DNA of 8,125 nucleotides from SB15 sp964557285 (GCA_964557285.1 CAZKZS010000234.1:1-8125); one strand, 5' to 3'. Positions 1 through 5,895 are shown, numbered from the stretch's first letter. The notes: generated by a model from the letters alone, not told the origin. Translations and numbers: made by a program.

Positions 1-59
1 CTATCCGTGAAGGTGGCCTCACCGTCGGCGCGGGTGTTATCACTGAAATTCTCGACTAA
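1..59 (+). CDS. tuf: Elongation factor Tu, C-terminal end (partial)
   Basis: This is the 3' end of a gene that begins upstream of the window. Reading from base 3, eighteen codons run to a TAA at 57-59, and the first two bases (CT) finish a codon compatible with Ala. The peptide IREGGLTVGAGVITEILD matches the C-terminus of EF-Tu domain 3. EF-Tu is the GTPase that carries aminoacyl-tRNA to the ribosomal A site. The familiar motif is GGRTVGAG; here Leu replaces that Arg (Arg381 in mature E. coli numbering). The gene ends 11 nt before rpsJ, as in bacteria where the str and S10 operons are joined. Identification is firm despite the short fragment because this C-terminus is very conserved. The rest of the gene cannot be judged. 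Confidence 0.93.
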   Translation, partial: IREGGLTVGAGVITEILD

Positions 60-70
60 TCGAGGTCATC

Positions 71-379
71 ATGGCGAAGCAAAAAATTCGTATACGGCTT
101 AAAGCCTACGACCACCGCGTACTGGATCAGTCTGCCAGGCGCATTGTAGAAACGGCAGAACGGACAGGAGCGCGGGTCGTAGGCCCCGTTCCGCTACCGA
201 CCAAAATCGAACGGTTTACCGTGAAGCGTTCGCCGTTTATTGATAAGGACTCGCAGGAACACTACGAAATCAGAACGCACAAACGGCTGATTGATGTGTT
301 GGATCCGGACAGCAAAACGATTGATACGCTGATGCGGCTGAACCTGCCAGCAGGTGTGGACATCGAAATCAAAATCTAA
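71..379 (+). CDS. rpsJ: 30S ribosomal protein S10
   Basis: S10 (uS10) is a protein of the 30S head and, in bacteria, also acts as NusE, the NusB partner in transcription antitermination. The product is 102 residues, the usual length. It starts with the typical MAKQKIRIRLKAYDHR and continues through the conserved stretch at residues 38-54 (GPVPLPTKIERFTV) and the EHYEIRTHKRLIDV segment at 63-76. These border the long loop that inserts into the 30S head. The ATG at 71 is preceded by GAGGT (62-66) just after the tuf stop codon. It is the first gene of the S10 block. There is no room before it for the long leader on which L4 acts in E. coli, so it is probably co-transcribed with tuf. Nothing in the protein looks unusual. 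Confidence 0.98.
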   Translation: MAKQKIRIRLKAYDHRVLDQSARRIVETAERTGARVVGPVPLPTKIERFTVKRSPFIDKDSQEHYEIRTHKRLIDVLDPDSKTIDTLMRLNLPAGVDIEIKI

Positions 380-385
380 ATACCT

Positions 386-413
386 GGGATGATGCCGGCA
401 AAGCGGCAGTCCC
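386..413 (+). other. Stem-loop in the rpsJ-rplC spacer
   Basis: The 51-nt spacer holds an imperfect inverted repeat. GGGA (386-389) can pair with TCCC (410-413), and TGCCG (393-397) with CGGCA (404-408), closing a six-base loop. An internal loop separates the two stems. It ends four bases before the rplC Shine-Dalgarno sequence GGAGG (417-421). No T-run follows, so it is not an intrinsic terminator. It may be a processing site, an mRNA stability element or a translational control structure, or it may have no function. I judge by pairing only, without an energy calculation. Confidence 0.4.
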
Positions 414-430
414 TTTGGAGGCACGGTTAA

Positions 431-1096
431 ATGAAGGGCATTATCGGCAAAAAAGTAGGCATGACCCAATACTTCGAGGAAGATGGCAGCGTGGTTCCCG
501 TGACCGTCATCGAAGCGGGTCCCTGCTATGTCACGCAGATTAAGACTCCTGAACGCGACGGGTATTCGGCGGTGCAGCTTGGCTTCGACGAAATTCCCCA
601 TCGGCGGAATGGATCCTCCCGCCTGAACAAGCCCGAAATAGGCCACCTAAATCGGGGTGAAATGAAGCTGCCTGACCTGCGTGTGCTGCGCGAATTTCGG
701 ATTGACACGCCGGAAGTGGCGGAAGGCCAGGAAATTAAGTGTGACATCTTTGAAAAAGGCGACCTGGTAGATATTGTCGGTATCAGCAAGGGTCGCGGCT
801 ATGCAGGCACAATCAAACGTCACGGCTTTAACCGCCAGCCCAAAACGCACGGTCAGTCTGACCGCGAACGCGCCCCTGGTTCAATTGGCGCTTCCGCCAT
901 GCCCTCTCGCGTTATTAAAGGAATGCGGATGAGTGGTCAGATGGGCAATGATCGGGTCACGATTCAGAATCTGGAAGTGGTTCTGGTGGATGCGGAAAAA
1001 AACTTGCTGGCAATTAAAGGGTCGGTTCCCGGAGCGCGTGGCGGGATTGTGATCGTGAAGGCTGCTCGCAAGCAGCGCAAAGCGGAGAAGAAGTAA
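431..1096 (+). CDS. rplC: 50S ribosomal protein L3
   Basis: L3 (uL3) is one of the first proteins to bind 23S rRNA, and a long loop of it reaches toward the peptidyl transferase centre. The 221-residue product opens with KGIIGKKVGMTQYF, the L3 signature start, and carries the central GISKGRGYAGTIKRHGF (117-133). The loop motif follows with PGSIG at 149-153 and KGMRMSGQMG at 163-172. The C-terminus contains the usual VPGARGG (199-205) and a basic tail. Where E. coli has the Gln that PrmB methylates (SIGQNQTP), this protein reads SIGASAMP, so that modification is not expected here. The start is supported by GGAGG at 417-421, nine bases upstream. It follows rpsJ after a structured spacer and ends 2 nt before rplD, suggesting translational coupling. 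Confidence 0.98.
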   Translation: MKGIIGKKVGMTQYFEEDGSVVPVTVIEAGPCYVTQIKTPERDGYSAVQLGFDEIPHRRNGSSRLNKPEIGHLNRGEMKLPDLRVLREFRIDTPEVAEGQEIKCDIFEKGDLVDIVGISKGRGYAGTIKRHGFNRQPKTHGQSDRERAPGSIGASAMPSRVIKGMRMSGQMGNDRVTIQNLEVVLVDAEKNLLAIKGSVPGARGGIVIVKAARKQRKAEKK

Positions 1097-1098
1097 CC

Positions 1099-1722
1099 AT
1101 GCAAGTTCCGGTTGTAAATATACAGGGTCAACAGGTTAGTACGGTGGATTTGCCCGATAACATCTTCGGTATCGAAGTGAATGTTGGGCTGATGCACCAG
1201 GCGTATGTGCGCCAGATGGCAAATGCGCGTCTGGCAACAGCACACACCAAAACACGCGGTGAAGTCGCCCTGACGACGGCCAAATGGTATCGTCAGAAGG
1301 GGACAGGCCGGGCGCGTCACGGCGCCAGAAGCGCCCCAACCTTTGTCGGTGGGGGTCGCGCGCATGGCCCACGCAACGAGCGCAATTACAAGCAGGATAT
1401 GCCGAAAAAAATGCGTCGTAAGGCGCTGCGCTGTGCGCTGTCGGCGCTGCTGCGCGACAACCAGATTGTAGTAGTGGACGACCTGACGCTGACGGAAAAT
1501 AAAACCCGTGTGGCGGAACAAACGCTCAGGGCAGTAGCAGGCACAGACAATGCGCTGGTGCTGTATACCCCTGACCAAAAAGACATGGCCGTTTCCTTCC
1601 GCAATCTGGAAAAGGCAACCCCTCTGCATGTGGGGTATTTGAATATTCGTGACCTGCTGAAACACGAGAAGGTGGTGATGTCACTCGCCGCGCTCGACAG
1701 CATCAAGGCTCACCTGGGTTAA
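1099..1722 (+). CDS. rplD: 50S ribosomal protein L4
   Basis: L4 (uL4) binds 23S rRNA domain I and sends a loop into the peptide exit tunnel. In E. coli it also represses its own operon. The 207-residue length is normal. The tunnel-loop signature is clear: KTRGEV at 51-56, RQKGTGRARHG at 65-75, GGGRAHGP at 84-91 and MPKKMRRKAL at 101-110, followed by the globular core. The ATG lies 2 nt after the rplC stop. A GGAG at 1084-1087, inside the end of rplC, sits somewhat far from the start (11 nt), which fits a reinitiation or coupled arrangement. No upstream target for L4 autoregulation resembling the E. coli S10 leader is visible in this window. A long open frame on the opposite strand here is a codon-bias shadow. 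Confidence 0.98.
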   Translation: MQVPVVNIQGQQVSTVDLPDNIFGIEVNVGLMHQAYVRQMANARLATAHTKTRGEVALTTAKWYRQKGTGRARHGARSAPTFVGGGRAHGPRNERNYKQDMPKKMRRKALRCALSALLRDNQIVVVDDLTLTENKTRVAEQTLRAVAGTDNALVLYTPDQKDMAVSFRNLEKATPLHVGYLNIRDLLKHEKVVMSLAALDSIKAHLG

Positions 1723-1733
1723 GGAGCGCAGTC

Positions 1734-2036
1734 ATGGCTGGTGAACTCCATCTGTTTGATGTTATCCGCCGTCCGATTATCACGGAAAAGGCCAACCTCG
1801 CCAGTGACACTCTCAATCAGTACACATTTGAGGTAGATGTCAACGCGAATAAAATTCAAGTTAAGGACGCGATTGAAATCATCTTCGATGTGGACGTGTT
1901 GCGTGTGAACACGATGGTGATGCCGCCTAAACGGGGGCGTCGGGGTCGGAAGTTTTACATCCGTAAAAAGAAGTGGAAAAAAGCAGTCGTCACGATTGCT
2001 CAGGGGCAGCAGATTCCCCTGTTCGATAATGTTTAG
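1734..2036 (+). CDS. rplW: 50S ribosomal protein L23
   Basis: L23 (uL23) sits at the mouth of the peptide exit tunnel and is the docking site for trigger factor and the signal recognition particle. The product is 100 residues, typical of bacterial L23. The hallmark RRPIITEKA is at residues 12-20, followed by YTFEVDVNANKIQVKDAIE (30-48), the standard alpha/beta core. The basic extended loop around residues 65-82 (KRGRRGRKFYIRKKKWKKA) contacts 23S rRNA. The ATG is preceded by a strong AAGGAG (1721-1726) with 7-nt spacing; this site overlaps the rplD stop codon. The gene follows rplD by 11 nt and is followed by a 50-nt spacer before rplB. Confidence 0.98.
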   Translation: MAGELHLFDVIRRPIITEKANLASDTLNQYTFEVDVNANKIQVKDAIEIIFDVDVLRVNTMVMPPKRGRRGRKFYIRKKKWKKAVVTIAQGQQIPLFDNV

Positions 2037-2070
2037 CCGCAGACAACCGAATCTGCCGGGATTATTGCGG
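2037..2070 (+). other. Weak stem-loop in the rplW-rplB spacer
   Basis: Directly after the rplW stop codon, CCGCA (2037-2041) is complementary to TGCGG (2066-2070). Inside, AATC (2050-2053) can pair with GATT (2060-2063) around the loop TGCCGG. The two stems are short and separated by a large asymmetric internal loop, so the structure is marginal. No T-run follows, so it is not a terminator. The rplB ribosome binding site AGAGG (2074-2078) lies just outside the repeat. Confidence 0.25.
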
Positions 2071-2086
2071 ACTAGAGGTAAAAGAG

Positions 2087-2923
2087 ATGGCAGTAAAAGT
2101 TTATAAGCCCACCTCTGCCGGACGGCGTGGGATGACAGGTTCTAACTTTGAAGACCTGACCAAAGGGGTAAAACCCGAAAAATCCCTGCTGACCGAGCTT
2201 AGAAAACGAGGTGGACGGAACAACAGTGGGCGCGTGACCGTGCGCCACCGGGGGGGTGGTCACAAACGCCGCTACCGTATCATTGACTTCAAACGGGATA
2301 AAATTGGCATTCCAGCGGAAGTCGTCACGATTGAATATGATCCAAACCGTTCGGCACGCATCGCCAAACTTCAGTATGAGGACGGCGAAAAACGGTATAT
2401 CATCGCCCCGCTTGGGCTAAAGGTTGGAATGCGTGTGGTGAACGGCCCGGATGCCGAATTGATGGTTGGGAACGCGCTGCCGTTGCAGGATATTCCTGTG
2501 GGGCAGATGGTTCACAACATCGAACTTCAGCCCGGCAAAGGCGGTCAACTGGCACGTTCGGCGGGTACTTCTGCTCAATTGCTGGCAAAAGAAGGCGGTT
2601 ACGCCGTCATTCGTTTGCCCAGTGGCGAAATGCGCCGGGTGCATGAGCGCTGCATGGCGACCATCGGCCAGGTTGGAAACACCGACCACAGCAACATTAA
2701 GCTGGGTAAAGCCGGGCGTCGTCGCTGGCTGGGCTGGCGGCCTACCGTGCGCGGTTCTGCCATGGATCCCAACAGTCACCCGCATGGTGGGGGTGAAGGG
2801 CGTGCGCCTATCGGGATGCCGGGGCCCAAAACACCCTGGGGCAAACCCGCCAGAGGGGTACCGACCCGTACCAACAAACTCACCGACAAGTATATTATCC
2901 GTCGTCGTGGCAAGAGACGTTAG
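2087..2923 (+). CDS. rplB: 50S ribosomal protein L2
   Basis: L2 (uL2) is a core 50S protein needed for subunit association and peptidyl transferase activity; it contacts 23S rRNA and bridges to the 30S subunit. The product is 278 residues, within the usual 273-280. It has the N-terminal KPTSAGRRGMT (7-17), the NSGRVTVRHRGGGHKRRYR segment (46-64), the OB-fold and SH3-like RNA-binding regions, and the C-terminal HPHGGGEGRAPIG (231-243). The last includes the His equivalent to E. coli His229 at residue 231. The residue before it, Asp in E. coli (VDHPHGG), is Ser230 here, and the preceding MNP is MDP. The ATG has AGAGG at 2074-2078 with 8-nt spacing. The next gene, rpsS, follows after 18 nt. Confidence 0.98.
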   Translation: MAVKVYKPTSAGRRGMTGSNFEDLTKGVKPEKSLLTELRKRGGRNNSGRVTVRHRGGGHKRRYRIIDFKRDKIGIPAEVVTIEYDPNRSARIAKLQYEDGEKRYIIAPLGLKVGMRVVNGPDAELMVGNALPLQDIPVGQMVHNIELQPGKGGQLARSAGTSAQLLAKEGGYAVIRLPSGEMRRVHERCMATIGQVGNTDHSNIKLGKAGRRRWLGWRPTVRGSAMDPNSHPHGGGEGRAPIGMPGPKTPWGKPARGVPTRTNKLTDKYIIRRRGKRR

Positions 2924-2941
2924 ACCAGAGGGGTTTAAAAG

Positions 2942-3220
2942 ATGTCACGTTCTTTGAAAAAAGGCCCTTATGTGGATGCCAAGCTGCTCAAGAAAATTGA
3001 GCAGATGAATGAACGCCGCGAGAAGAAGGTCATTCGGACGTGGAGTCGCGCCAGTACAATATTCCCCCAGATGGTCGGTCATACCCTCGCTGTCCATGAT
3101 GGACGGCGGCATGTGCCGATTTACATCACGGAAAACATGGTGGGGCATAAACTGGGTGAATTCGCACCGACCCGTACCTTCCGGGGTCATATCCAGGAAA
3201 AGAAGACCAAAGGGAAGTAA
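2942..3220 (+). CDS. rpsS: 30S ribosomal protein S19
   Basis: S19 (uS19) lies in the 30S head next to S13 and contacts the A-site region and inter-subunit bridges. The 92-residue product has the expected length. It opens with SRSLKKGPYVD (2-12), continues with IRTWSRASTIFPQMVGHTLAVHDG (31-54), and carries the signature YITENMVGHKLGEFAPTR (61-78) followed by FRGH (80-83). The ATG is supported by AGAGGGG at 2927-2933 with 8-nt spacing. It sits 18 nt after rplB and 5 nt before rplV, the standard placement in the S10 operon. No unusual residue was noticed. Confidence 0.98.
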   Translation: MSRSLKKGPYVDAKLLKKIEQMNERREKKVIRTWSRASTIFPQMVGHTLAVHDGRRHVPIYITENMVGHKLGEFAPTRTFRGHIQEKKTKGK

Positions 3221-3225
3221 GTACA

Positions 3226-3588
3226 ATGGATGTCCGTGCCAAAGTGCGATATATACCCATTTCCGCGCAGAAACTTCGTCTTGTCTGTGACCAGGTGCGG
3301 GGCATGGATGCTGACCAGGCATTAGTCGTATTGAAGTTTATGCCCCAGAAGGGCGCACACTTCTTACACAAACTGCTTACGTCGGCAGTCGCCAACGCCG
3401 AGGAAAATTTTGAACTCAACCGCCAGGATTTGTATATCCAGCAGTTGTTTGCAGATGAAGGCCCGTCGCAGCGCCGGGTCAAGGCCGGGGCGCGTGGGCG
3501 GTACAAACCGCGTGTGAAGCGTTCCTCTCACCTGACTCTTGTCCTGCGTGAGCGTGAAATTGAGGAGATAAGAAGAGATGGGGCGTAA
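3226..3588 (+). CDS. rplV: 50S ribosomal protein L22
   Basis: L22 (uL22) binds several 23S rRNA domains, and its long beta-hairpin lines the exit tunnel near the macrolide site. The 120-residue product has the usual core start (RYIPISAQKLRLVCDQVRG, residues 8-26), the LLTSAVANAEEN helix (50-61), and the hairpin region at about 79-106 ending KRSSHLTLVL. The hairpin tip has the same length as in E. coli, but KRIMPRAKGR there corresponds to RRVKAGARGR (83-92) here. The start codon lies 5 nt after the rpsS stop, with AGGG at 3211-3214 inside the end of rpsS, so translation is probably coupled. The last 11 nt overlap the start of rpsC in another frame. Confidence 0.98.
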   Translation: MDVRAKVRYIPISAQKLRLVCDQVRGMDADQALVVLKFMPQKGAHFLHKLLTSAVANAEENFELNRQDLYIQQLFADEGPSQRRVKAGARGRYKPRVKRSSHLTLVLREREIEEIRRDGA

Positions 3589-4249
3589 AATTCATCCGAT
3601 TGGTTTCCGCCTGAAGATTAACCGGAATTGGGATGCTCGCTGGTATGAGGAAGGCACTCGTTACCGCGACCAGTTGCTGGAAGATTTTGAAATCCGCCGC
3701 TTTGTGGAAAAAGAACTCAAACCGGCGGGCGTTTCCAGAGTCGAAATCGAACGTCACCCCAATCAGGTGCAGGTGACTGTGTTCACCGCCAAACCCGGGA
3801 TTGTCATTGGGCGCAAAGGTGACAACGTAAAAAAGCTGCGTCAGACGCTGGAAAACCGCACGGGTAAAAAGATCAAAGTTGAGGTCGAAGAAGTTGAAAA
3901 ACCCGACCTGGATGCCCGTTTAGTCGGCGAAAATATCGCTATGCAGCTTGAAAAACGCATTGGTCACAGCCGCGCCATGAAACGTGCCATTGGGCAGGCG
4001 CTCCGTCAGGGGGCGCTGGGGGTCAAAATCATGGTGTCGGGTCGTCTGGGCGGGTCGGAAATGTCCCGTACCGAATATCAGATGGAAGGCCGGGTGCCGC
4101 GTAATACCCTGCGTTCCAGCATTGATTTTGCCAGAACCGAGGCCTATACCGGCTACGGCGTCATTGGGATTAAGGTGTGGATTTACAAAGGTGATGTTCT
4201 CACCGAAATGGAAACACCCGAACCCACGGACGTATACGTGAGTCAGTAG
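3578..4249 (+). CDS. rpsC: 30S ribosomal protein S3
   Basis: S3 (uS3) sits at the mRNA entry tunnel of the 30S subunit and, with S4 and S5, contributes to mRNA helicase activity. The product is 223 residues, near the usual 210-235. It begins GRKIHPIGFRL (2-12). A KH domain follows with the GxxG loop GRKG at 78-81, and then the C-terminal domain with VSGRLGGSEMSRTE (153-166) and GVIGIKVWIYKG (194-205). Numbering aligns with E. coli through residue 135. The helicase-linked residues Arg131, Arg132 and Lys135 read Ser131, Arg132 and Lys135 here. The usual VPLHTLR is VPRNTLR (173-179). The ATG overlaps the end of rplV by 11 nt and is preceded by GAGGAG at 3562-3567. Confidence 0.98.
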   Translation: MGRKIHPIGFRLKINRNWDARWYEEGTRYRDQLLEDFEIRRFVEKELKPAGVSRVEIERHPNQVQVTVFTAKPGIVIGRKGDNVKKLRQTLENRTGKKIKVEVEEVEKPDLDARLVGENIAMQLEKRIGHSRAMKRAIGQALRQGALGVKIMVSGRLGGSEMSRTEYQMEGRVPRNTLRSSIDFARTEAYTGYGVIGIKVWIYKGDVLTEMETPEPTDVYVSQ

Positions 4250-4252
4250 GAG
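4248..4252 (+). promoter_or_regulatory. Ribosome binding site deciding the rplP start
   Basis: AGGAG, overlapping the rpsC stop codon, lies 8 nt before the ATG at 4261. A second in-frame ATG at 4267 would be 14 nt away, which is too far. The longer protein starting MLMPKR also agrees with the usual L16 N-terminus, so the first ATG is preferred. Confidence 0.75.
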
Positions 4253-4260
4253 TAAAAGCC

Positions 4261-4698
4261 ATGTTAATGCCAAAACGGGTGAAATACCGCAAGCAGATGC
4301 GTGGTCGTATGCGTGGGATGGCGCAGCGTGGAAATGTCGTGACCTTCGGCGACTACGGCCTGCAAGCGCTCGAACCCGCCTGGATTGACAGCCGCCAGAT
4401 TGAAGCCTGCCGCCGTGCTGTGGTGCGTTATGTGCGCCGCACCGGACAGGTCTGGATTCGCATCTTTCCCGATAAACCTGTGACTGCCAAACCCGCCGAA
4501 ACCCGCATGGGCAAAGGCAAAGGGTCGGTAGAAAAATGGGTGGCTGTAGTGAAACCGGGACGGGTGATGTTTGAAATTAAAGGCGTGCCAGAAGACCAGG
4601 CGCGTGAAGCCATGCGGTTGGCCGCCTTCAAACTGCCCATCAAGACCCGCTTCGTGAAACGAACTGACCCAATTTCGGGTGAGGAGAGGGTGTCATGA
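4261..4698 (+). CDS. rplP: 50S ribosomal protein L16
   Basis: L16 (uL16) binds near the A site and 5S rRNA and is a late-assembling 50S protein needed for peptidyl transferase activity and tRNA accommodation. The product is 145 residues, a few more than the usual 136-144. It has MPKRVKYRKQMRGRMRG (3-19), GLQALEPAWI (33-42), the RMGKGKG loop (82-88; Arg82 corresponds to Arg81, hydroxylated in E. coli) and KLPIKTRFV (about 124-132). A short extra tail ends GEERVS. The start at 4261 is chosen on the AGGAG at 4248-4252. The stop overlaps the rpmC start as ATGA, so the two are likely translationally coupled. Confidence 0.97.
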   Translation: MLMPKRVKYRKQMRGRMRGMAQRGNVVTFGDYGLQALEPAWIDSRQIEACRRAVVRYVRRTGQVWIRIFPDKPVTAKPAETRMGKGKGSVEKWVAVVKPGRVMFEIKGVPEDQAREAMRLAAFKLPIKTRFVKRTDPISGEERVS

Positions 4699-4919
4699 CC
4701 ACTGCAGCAGAAATTCGGCAGCTAACCGACAGCGAAATCAAAGAAAAACTCGACGAAGCGAAGGAAGAACTGTTCAAACTGCGCTTCCAGAAGTCGATGG
4801 GTCAATTGGAAAATACCGCCCGCATTAGAACAGTCCGGCGCGAAGTGGCACGCATCAAAACCGTGCTGCGCGAACGTCAACTGGCGGCGCAGGTGGTTCG
4901 GGAGGAAAAGAATGCCTAA
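4695..4919 (+). CDS. rpmC: 50S ribosomal protein L29
   Basis: L29 (uL29) is a small helical-hairpin protein beside L23 at the exit tunnel, part of the docking surface for nascent-chain factors. The product is 74 residues, slightly over the usual 60-72 because of a C-terminal extension after the second helix. The two-helix pattern is plain: AAEIRQLTDSEIKEKLDEA, then EELFKLRFQKSMGQLENTARIRTVRREVARIKTVLRER. The motif LFKLRFQ...GQLEN...R..RR..ARIKT is diagnostic. The ATG overlaps the rplP stop by 4 nt (ATGA), with a GAGGAGAGGG purine run at 4681-4690. The last 8 nt overlap the rpsQ start. Confidence 0.97.
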   Translation: MTTAAEIRQLTDSEIKEKLDEAKEELFKLRFQKSMGQLENTARIRTVRREVARIKTVLRERQLAAQVVREEKNA

Positions 4920-5184
4920 TAAGCGCCGTCGCCTTCAGGGGCGCGTAGTCAGCGACAAGATGGATAAAACGGTGGTGGTTCTGGTTGAACGTAACCGACG
5001 CCACCCGATTTACCGGAAGGTCGTGCGCGTGAGCAATAAATATATGGCGCACGATGAAAATAACGCCTGCCGGATAGGGGACGTGGTTCGCATTGTCGAA
5101 AGCCGCCCCATCAGCAAACACAAACGCTGGGCTGTTGAAACGATTATTAGCCGTGAAGAAGTAGTTGAGGAAGTGTCCGAATGA
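4912..5184 (+). CDS. rpsQ: 30S ribosomal protein S17
   Basis: S17 (uS17) is a primary 16S rRNA binder with an OB fold in the 30S body. The product is 90 residues, normal for the family. It starts PNKRRRLQGRVVSDKMDKTVVVLVER (2-27) and continues through RHPIYRKVVRVSNKYMAHDE (30-49) and the signature GDVVRIVESRPISKHKRW (56-73). A short acidic tail ends EEVVEEVSE. The ATG at 4912 lies inside the end of rpmC (8-nt overlap) behind a strong GGAGG at 4901-4905. Its stop overlaps the rplN start as ATGA. It is the last gene of the classical S10 operon, yet no terminator or promoter separates it from the spc genes. Confidence 0.98.
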   Translation: MPNKRRRLQGRVVSDKMDKTVVVLVERNRRHPIYRKVVRVSNKYMAHDENNACRIGDVVRIVESRPISKHKRWAVETIISREEVVEEVSE

Positions 5185-5552
5185 TCCAGAACGAATCGCG
5201 GCTTGTTGTTGCCGATAACACAGGGGCGCGTGAACTGTTGGTCATTCGTGTTATGAACAGTTCCAATGCCCGATACGGTTATGTGGGCGATATTGTGGTC
5301 GCTACTGTTAAATCTGCTCGACCGGATGGGCAGGTCAAAAAAAGCGATATTGTGCGGGCGGTCATTGTTCGCACCGCCAAAGAATATCGTCGCTCTGATG
5401 GCTCATACATCCGGTTTGATGATAACGCGGCTGTTATCCTGAAAACGGACAGCTCCGATCCCCTGGGATCACGTATTTTTGGCCCGGTTGCCCGTGAACT
5501 GCGCGAAAAAGGGTTCATGAGAATCGTTTCGCTGGCGCCCGAAACGCTTTAA
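5181..5552 (+). CDS. rplN: 50S ribosomal protein L14
   Basis: L14 (uL14) binds 23S rRNA at the subunit interface, forms bridges to the 30S, and is the site where the silencing factor RsfS docks. The product is 123 residues, close to the usual 122. It is highly conserved: SRLVVADNTGARELLVIRV (6-24), GDIVVATVK (36-44), KKSDIVRAVIVRTAKE (53-68), the signature DGSYIRFDDNAAVI (73-86), and GSRIFGPVARELRE (96-109) with MRIVSLAPE near the end. Its ATG overlaps the rpsQ stop by 4 nt, with GAGG at 5167-5170. In E. coli a promoter starts the spc operon here; in this sequence the overlap leaves no spacer for one. Confidence 0.98.
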   Translation: MIQNESRLVVADNTGARELLVIRVMNSSNARYGYVGDIVVATVKSARPDGQVKKSDIVRAVIVRTAKEYRRSDGSYIRFDDNAAVILKTDSSDPLGSRIFGPVARELREKGFMRIVSLAPETL

Positions 5553-5566
5553 GCGGAGAAAAGACG

Positions 5567-5881
5567 ATGCAACGCATTAGATCAGGTGATACTGTTGAAG
5601 TAATTGCTGGCAAGGATAAGGGGGAACGCGGCGAAGTGCTGCGCGTGGATAACAAAACCACACGCCTCGTTGTCGAGCGTGTGAATGTGGTCAAAAAACA
5701 CCAGCGCGCCCAGCCCAATATCCGCCAGGCCGGAATTATCGAATTTGAAGCGCCCATTCATGCCTCCAACGTGATGCTGGTATGTACCCAGTGTAACCAG
5801 AAAACGCGCGTTGGCTTCCGCGTGAATGAGGAAGGCCGGAAAGTCCGGGTTTGCAAAAAATGCAAAGCGGACATTGACTAA
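5567..5881 (+). CDS. rplX: 50S ribosomal protein L24
   Basis: L24 (uL24) initiates 50S assembly by binding the 5' end of 23S rRNA and lies near the tunnel exit. The 104-residue product has the KOW-type start RIRSGDTVEVIAGKDKGERGEVLRV (3-27), VVERVNVVKKHQR (35-47) and GIIEFEAPIHASNVMLVC (56-73). The C-terminal part carries two CxxC pairs, Cys73/Cys76 and Cys96/Cys99, which could bind zinc as a ribbon; many bacterial L24 proteins have lost some of these. The start has GGAG at 5555-5558 with 8-nt spacing. The gene sits 14 nt after rplN and 14 nt before rplE. Confidence 0.97.
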   Translation: MQRIRSGDTVEVIAGKDKGERGEVLRVDNKTTRLVVERVNVVKKHQRAQPNIRQAGIIEFEAPIHASNVMLVCTQCNQKTRVGFRVNEEGRKVRVCKKCKADID

Positions 5882-5895
5882 GAAAAGAGTGTAAA

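Noticed and set aside
194..646. A 150-codon - strand frame across rpsJ and rplC
   Set aside because: It is antisense to two conserved ribosomal-protein genes and crosses the spacer hairpin. Nothing supports expression.
964..1665. A 233-codon open frame on the - strand opposite rplC and rplD
   Set aside because: It is antisense to two certain, highly conserved genes and has no recognisable protein features. Such long antisense frames arise from codon bias on the coding strand.
2466..2957. A 163-codon + strand frame inside rplB
   Set aside because: It overlaps rplB in another frame. The translation is rich in Trp, Cys and Arg without any family pattern, a typical out-of-frame shadow.
3578..3588. 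The rplV/rpsC overlap as a sequencing frameshift
   Set aside because: Both proteins have normal ends (rplV ending IRRDGA, rpsC starting MGRKIHPIGF), and a good ribosome binding site lies before the rpsC ATG. Short overlaps are frequent here.
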